The notes beneath the pieces are model-generated. The model ran no database searches, was not told where the DNA came from, and saw nothing but the letters and a program-made list of their open reading frames with translations. The position numbers and the translations under genes were made by a program. From Actinomycetota bacterium (lineage in GTDB: Bacteria > Actinomycetota > Thermoleophilia > Solirubrobacterales > Solirubrobacteraceae), in NCBI GenBank assembly GCA_005883905.1, contig VAYD01000141.1:605-9622 (forward strand): 9,018 bases of DNA. Direction: 5' to 3'. Each line of letters opens with the position of its first letter. Positions within the stretch are counted from its first letter, which is position 1. This document shows, in pieces, positions 6,742-9,018 of the stretch.

Positions 6742-7454
6742 ATGGACCCCACCCTGCGAACAGCGTATGCCGCGTGCCGCCGGATGCAGCGCCGGCATGA
6801 CCCGACGTACTTCGCCGCCACGCGGCTGCTGCCCGCGTCCGTGCGCCCCGCGATCCACGCGGTCTACGGGTTCGTCCGCACGGCCGACCAGATCGTCGAT
6901 GGGCCCGACCGCCCCGCGACGCCGGAGCAGCGCCGCGCCGCCCTCGACGCCTGGGAGCGCGAGCTCGAGCTCGCCCGCAGCGGCCGAGCCGCGCATCCGG
7001 TGCCGACCGCGCTCGTCGACGCCGGCGCGCGCCACCACCTTCCGCTCGACGAGCTGCACACGTATATGTCGTCGATGCGCCTGGACTGCGCGCCTGTTCG
7101 CATCCGCAACGACGCCGAGCTCGACCGCTACATGAACGGCAGCGCCGCCGCCGTCGGGCGGATCATGGCTCCGCTGAGAACTTCGTGCGCGACGTGCGCG
7201 AGGACTGGGCGCTGGATCGCGTCTACCTGCCCGGCCTGCCTGAGCGCGACCTCGAGATCGGCCAGGCCGGCGACGGCTTTCGCGAGCACGTCGCGCGCCA
7301 GGTCGACCGCGCGCGGGCGATGTTCCGCGAGACGCGCGGCGTCGACGCCGAGGTCAGCGGGCGCGTGCGCCACGGCATGTACCTGGCCCGCAGCGTCTAC
7401 GGCCGCGTCCTGGACCGCGTCGAGCGCGCCGACTACGACGTCCTGGCGGCATGA
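6742..7454 (+). pseudogene. Squalene/phytoene synthase family protein, internal deletion with frame change
   Basis: Trans-isoprenyl head-to-head synthase (squalene/phytoene synthase family), which condenses two prenyl diphosphates. From the ATG at 6742 the first 145 codons give a good N-terminal half: [20 protein letters not shown], the first Asp-rich motif ADQIVD (48-53), YMSSMRLDC, and [16 protein letters not shown] (130-145). At 7174-7180 the sequence jumps to a second frame that begins [10 protein letters not shown], the second Asp motif, and continues [11 protein letters not shown] to the stop at 7452-7454. Relatives have about 30-45 residues between these points, ending in QLTN. So a segment is lost and the frame is shifted, and the predicted protein is non-functional as written. 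The two halves total about 236 codons against the usual 280-300. The stop overlaps the next gene's ATG (ATGA). Squalene or phytoene as product cannot be told apart. Confidence 0.88.
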
Positions 7455-8539
7455 CGCAGCGCGCGACGGCCCGTGGAGTGGAGCGCACGTTGCTCGACGG
7501 CACGCGCGCCGACGTGCTCATCTGCGGCGCGAGCTTCGCCGGCCTCGCGGTCGCACGCGAGCTCGCCGGGTCGGGCGCGGACATCCTGCTGCTCGACCGT
7601 TACGAGATCGGCGAGCGCCAGACGTCCGCGTGCGCCGTCCCGGAGGGCTGGCTCCGGACGATGGGCGCCGAGCGCTCGCTGCGCGCGGTCCTCCCGGACA
7701 TGACGTTCACGACCCCGCACGGCACGGTGCGCTACCGGTTGCCGTGGCGGTGGGCGGCCTTCGACTACCGCACGCTGTGCGAAGACCTCTTCGCCCAGTG
7801 CGACGCCCGCTTCGAGACCGCGAAGGTCGACGGGCGCACCGGGTTCACAGTGCACACCGACCGCGGCGACGTCCACGCGCCGCTGATCGTCGACGCGCTC
7901 GGCTGGCGCAGGGTGCTGGCACGCGACGGCTACCAGCCGCCCGACGCGCCGCTGAGCCGCGGCCTCGAGGTCCACCCGGCGGCGAACAGCAGCGACGGCG
8001 CCCTCGACGTCTGGGTCGACCGCTCGCTGGCGCCGCGTGGCTTCGCGTGGCGCGTGCCGGCGGGCGAGGAGGCGCGCATCGGCGTCGGCTCCTACGAGCC
8101 GCGCCACCACGTGCGCGACCCGACCGAGGACCTCGCGCAGCGGCTCGGCGCGGAGGCCGAGCGCTGGCAGGGCAACTGGTTCCCGCACCGCCTGCGCGAC
8201 GCGGCCGAGGACGGCGTGTTCTTCTGCGGCGACAGCGCCGGGCACTGCTTCCCGCTCAGCGGCGAGGGAATCCGTACGGCGTTCCACTTCGGCATCGCCG
8301 CCGGTGCCGAGATCCGCGCGGCTCACGCGGGCGAGCGCACGCGCGACGAGGCGCTGGCCCGCTACGCGGCCTTCAGCGCGAGCCACGCGCGCGCCTTCCG
8401 CCGGGCGCTGCGCCTGCAGCGGCTGATCCCGGCGCTGCCGCCGCGGCTGCTGACCGTGGCGCTGCGGGCGCTGTCGCGGCAGCCGATCGTCGACCGGATG
8501 TTCGGCTGGTACCTCGCGCAGGCACCGCCGCGCGGCTAG
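7451..8539 (+). CDS. FAD-dependent oxidoreductase, geranylgeranyl reductase-like
   Basis: Flavoprotein of 362 aa in the group that includes geranylgeranyl reductases and related monooxygenase-fold enzymes. An N-terminal Rossmann fold starts at about residue 20 with [20 protein letters not shown] (GASFAG, 26-31, a variant of GxGxxG) and ends its second strand at LLLDR (46-50). The second FAD motif is [20 protein letters not shown] (GDSAGH at 260-265). In between, FAWRVP (198-203) then seven residues and GVG (211-213) resembles the substrate-site motif YxWxFPx(7-8)GxG of geranylgeranyl reductases, with Phe for Tyr and Val for Phe. The C-terminus is Arg-rich and helical. No membrane segment is evident. 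The ATG at 7451 overlaps the synthase stop, so the two were probably co-translated and act on isoprenoids: a plausible role is reducing or modifying a prenyl or polyene product. The exact reaction is unknown. Confidence 0.87.
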   Translation: MTQRATARGVERTLLDGTRADVLICGASFAGLAVARELAGSGADILLLDRYEIGERQTSACAVPEGWLRTMGAERSLRAVLPDMTFTTPHGTVRYRLPWRWAAFDYRTLCEDLFAQCDARFETAKVDGRTGFTVHTDRGDVHAPLIVDALGWRRVLARDGYQPPDAPLSRGLEVHPAANSSDGALDVWVDRSLAPRGFAWRVPAGEEARIGVGSYEPRHHVRDPTEDLAQRLGAEAERWQGNWFPHRLRDAAEDGVFFCGDSAGHCFPLSGEGIRTAFHFGIAAGAEIRAAHAGERTRDEALARYAAFSASHARAFRRALRLQRLIPALPPRLLTVALRALSRQPIVDRMFGWYLAQAPPRG

Positions 8540-8570
8540 ACGACCCCGGCGCGCGACCTCGAGCCGCTCC

Positions 8571-8597
8571 TTCGCAGGGCAGCGGCGTACGTACAAT
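8571..8597 (+). promoter_or_regulatory. Promoter of hisIE with near-consensus -10 TACAAT
   Basis: TACAAT (8592-8597) differs from TATAAT at one position and lies 7 bases before the GTG at 8605, so transcription would start at the start codon. TTCGCA (8571-8576) is a partial -35 with a short 15-base spacer. The 65-base gap (8540-8604) after the flavoprotein shows no convincing terminator hairpin. The -10 is the best in the window. Confidence 0.5.
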
Positions 8598-8604
8598 CCT
8601 GAGG

Positions 8605-9018
8605 GTGGACGTCCGTTTCGACGAGCGGGGCCTCGTCCCGGTCGTCATCCAGGACTGGCGGACGGGAGAGGTCCTCACCCTCGCCTATGCCAACGAGGAG
8701 GCGCTCGCGCGCACGCGCGAGACCGGTGAGCTGCACCTGTGGAGCCGCTCGCGCAACGAGCTGTGGCACAAGGGCGCGACATCGGGCAACACGCAGAAGG
8801 TCCGCGCGCTGCGCATCGACTGCGACGGCGACGCCGTGCTGGCGCTGGTCGAGCCCAACGGCCCGGCCTGTCACACCGGCCAGCGCACCTGCTTCCACAA
8901 CGGCGAGCTCGAGCCGCCCGCGCCGCACGAGGCTCTGCCCGTGCTCGAGCGCACGCTGGCGGCGCGCCAATCCGAGCGCCCCGCGGGCTCGTACACCGTC
9001 GAGCTGCTCGACGACCCG
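8605..9018 (+). CDS. hisI: Bifunctional phosphoribosyl-AMP cyclohydrolase / phosphoribosyl-ATP pyrophosphatase HisIE (partial, C-terminus off window)
   Basis: Histidine biosynthesis steps 2 and 3: HisE removes pyrophosphate from phosphoribosyl-ATP and HisI opens the purine ring of phosphoribosyl-AMP. The 138 visible codons contain a complete HisI domain (about 1-105): [31 protein letters not shown], the metal-binding DCDGD (72-76), and the cysteines Cys73, Cys89 (in ACHTGQRTC) and Cys96 that bind zinc. After a Pro-rich linker (about 102-108) comes the beginning of His[21 protein letters not shown], as in the family's usual ERK...PEGSYT start. So the gene is a HisI-HisE fusion cut by the window edge. 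The GTG at 8605 fits the usual N-terminus and sits 7 bases after TACAAT with no properly spaced ribosome site; GAGG touches the GTG directly. Confidence 0.95.
   Translation, partial: MDVRFDERGLVPVVIQDWRTGEVLTLAYANEEALARTRETGELHLWSRSRNELWHKGATSGNTQKVRALRIDCDGDAVLALVEPNGPACHTGQRTCFHNGELEPPAPHEALPVLERTLAARQSERPAGSYTVELLDDP

Noticed and set aside
5754..6800. Long plus-strand reading frame beginning with two similar peptide repeats (RIRGLTP and RIRGQTP)
   Set aside because: The peptide repeat is just the translated palindrome pair, and the rest is antisense to the ArsA-like gene, whose P-loop motifs make the minus strand the real one.
7433..8970. Minus-strand frames opposite the flavoprotein and hisIE
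   Set aside because: Arg/Ala-rich compositions with no recognisable domain; the plus strand has clear FAD and HisI motifs.
6742..9018. One plus-strand frame stays open from the synthase start through to hisIE, over 2.2 kb
   Set aside because: It is only coding at its two ends (synthase N-terminal half and hisIE). In the middle it is an out-of-frame shadow of the flavoprotein, kept open by high GC.

Overview
The window is GC-rich and almost fully coding. It has GTG and ATG starts, 4-base start/stop overlaps, and -10-like hexamers 6-8 bases upstream of several start codons, as leaderless mRNAs have. Together with the gene content (yqeY-phoH-ybeY-era, a bifunctional HisIE, an ArsA-type ATPase, and a squalene/phytoene synthase followed by a geranylgeranyl-reductase-like flavoprotein) this points to an actinomycete, perhaps class Thermoleophilia (Solirubrobacterales). 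The class is an inference from protein style, not a search result.

Left, minus strand (1-2874): a three-gene sugar ABC importer in the order lipoprotein binding protein, ATPase, permease, each joined by an ATGA overlap. The binding protein carries a one-base deletion. The ATPase is short by roughly 16 residues in its helical subdomain. The permease runs off the left edge.

Centre, plus strand (2994-5757): yqeY-like gene, phoH, ybeY and era, tightly packed and co-directional. They form a housekeeping cluster for ribosome maturation and RNA handling. A divergent promoter region of about 120 bases separates it from the transporter.

Junction (5755-5818): two tandem 31-base near-perfect palindromes fill the whole gap between the convergent ends of era and the ArsA-like gene. 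The first copy contains the era stop codon.

Right (5820-9018): a cysteine-free ArsA/Get3-type ATPase gene on the minus strand is divergent from a plus-strand pair, a squalene/phytoene synthase and an FAD oxidoreductase of the geranylgeranyl reductase type, coupled by ATGA. The synthase is broken: about 30-45 residues are missing and the frame changes. After a 65-base gap with a good -10 hexamer comes hisIE, cut by the right edge in its HisE part.

I see no rRNA, tRNA, CRISPR array, insertion sequence or phage gene, and no clearly new multi-gene system. The points most worth checking are the palindrome pair, the shared leaderless architecture and the three gene lesions.
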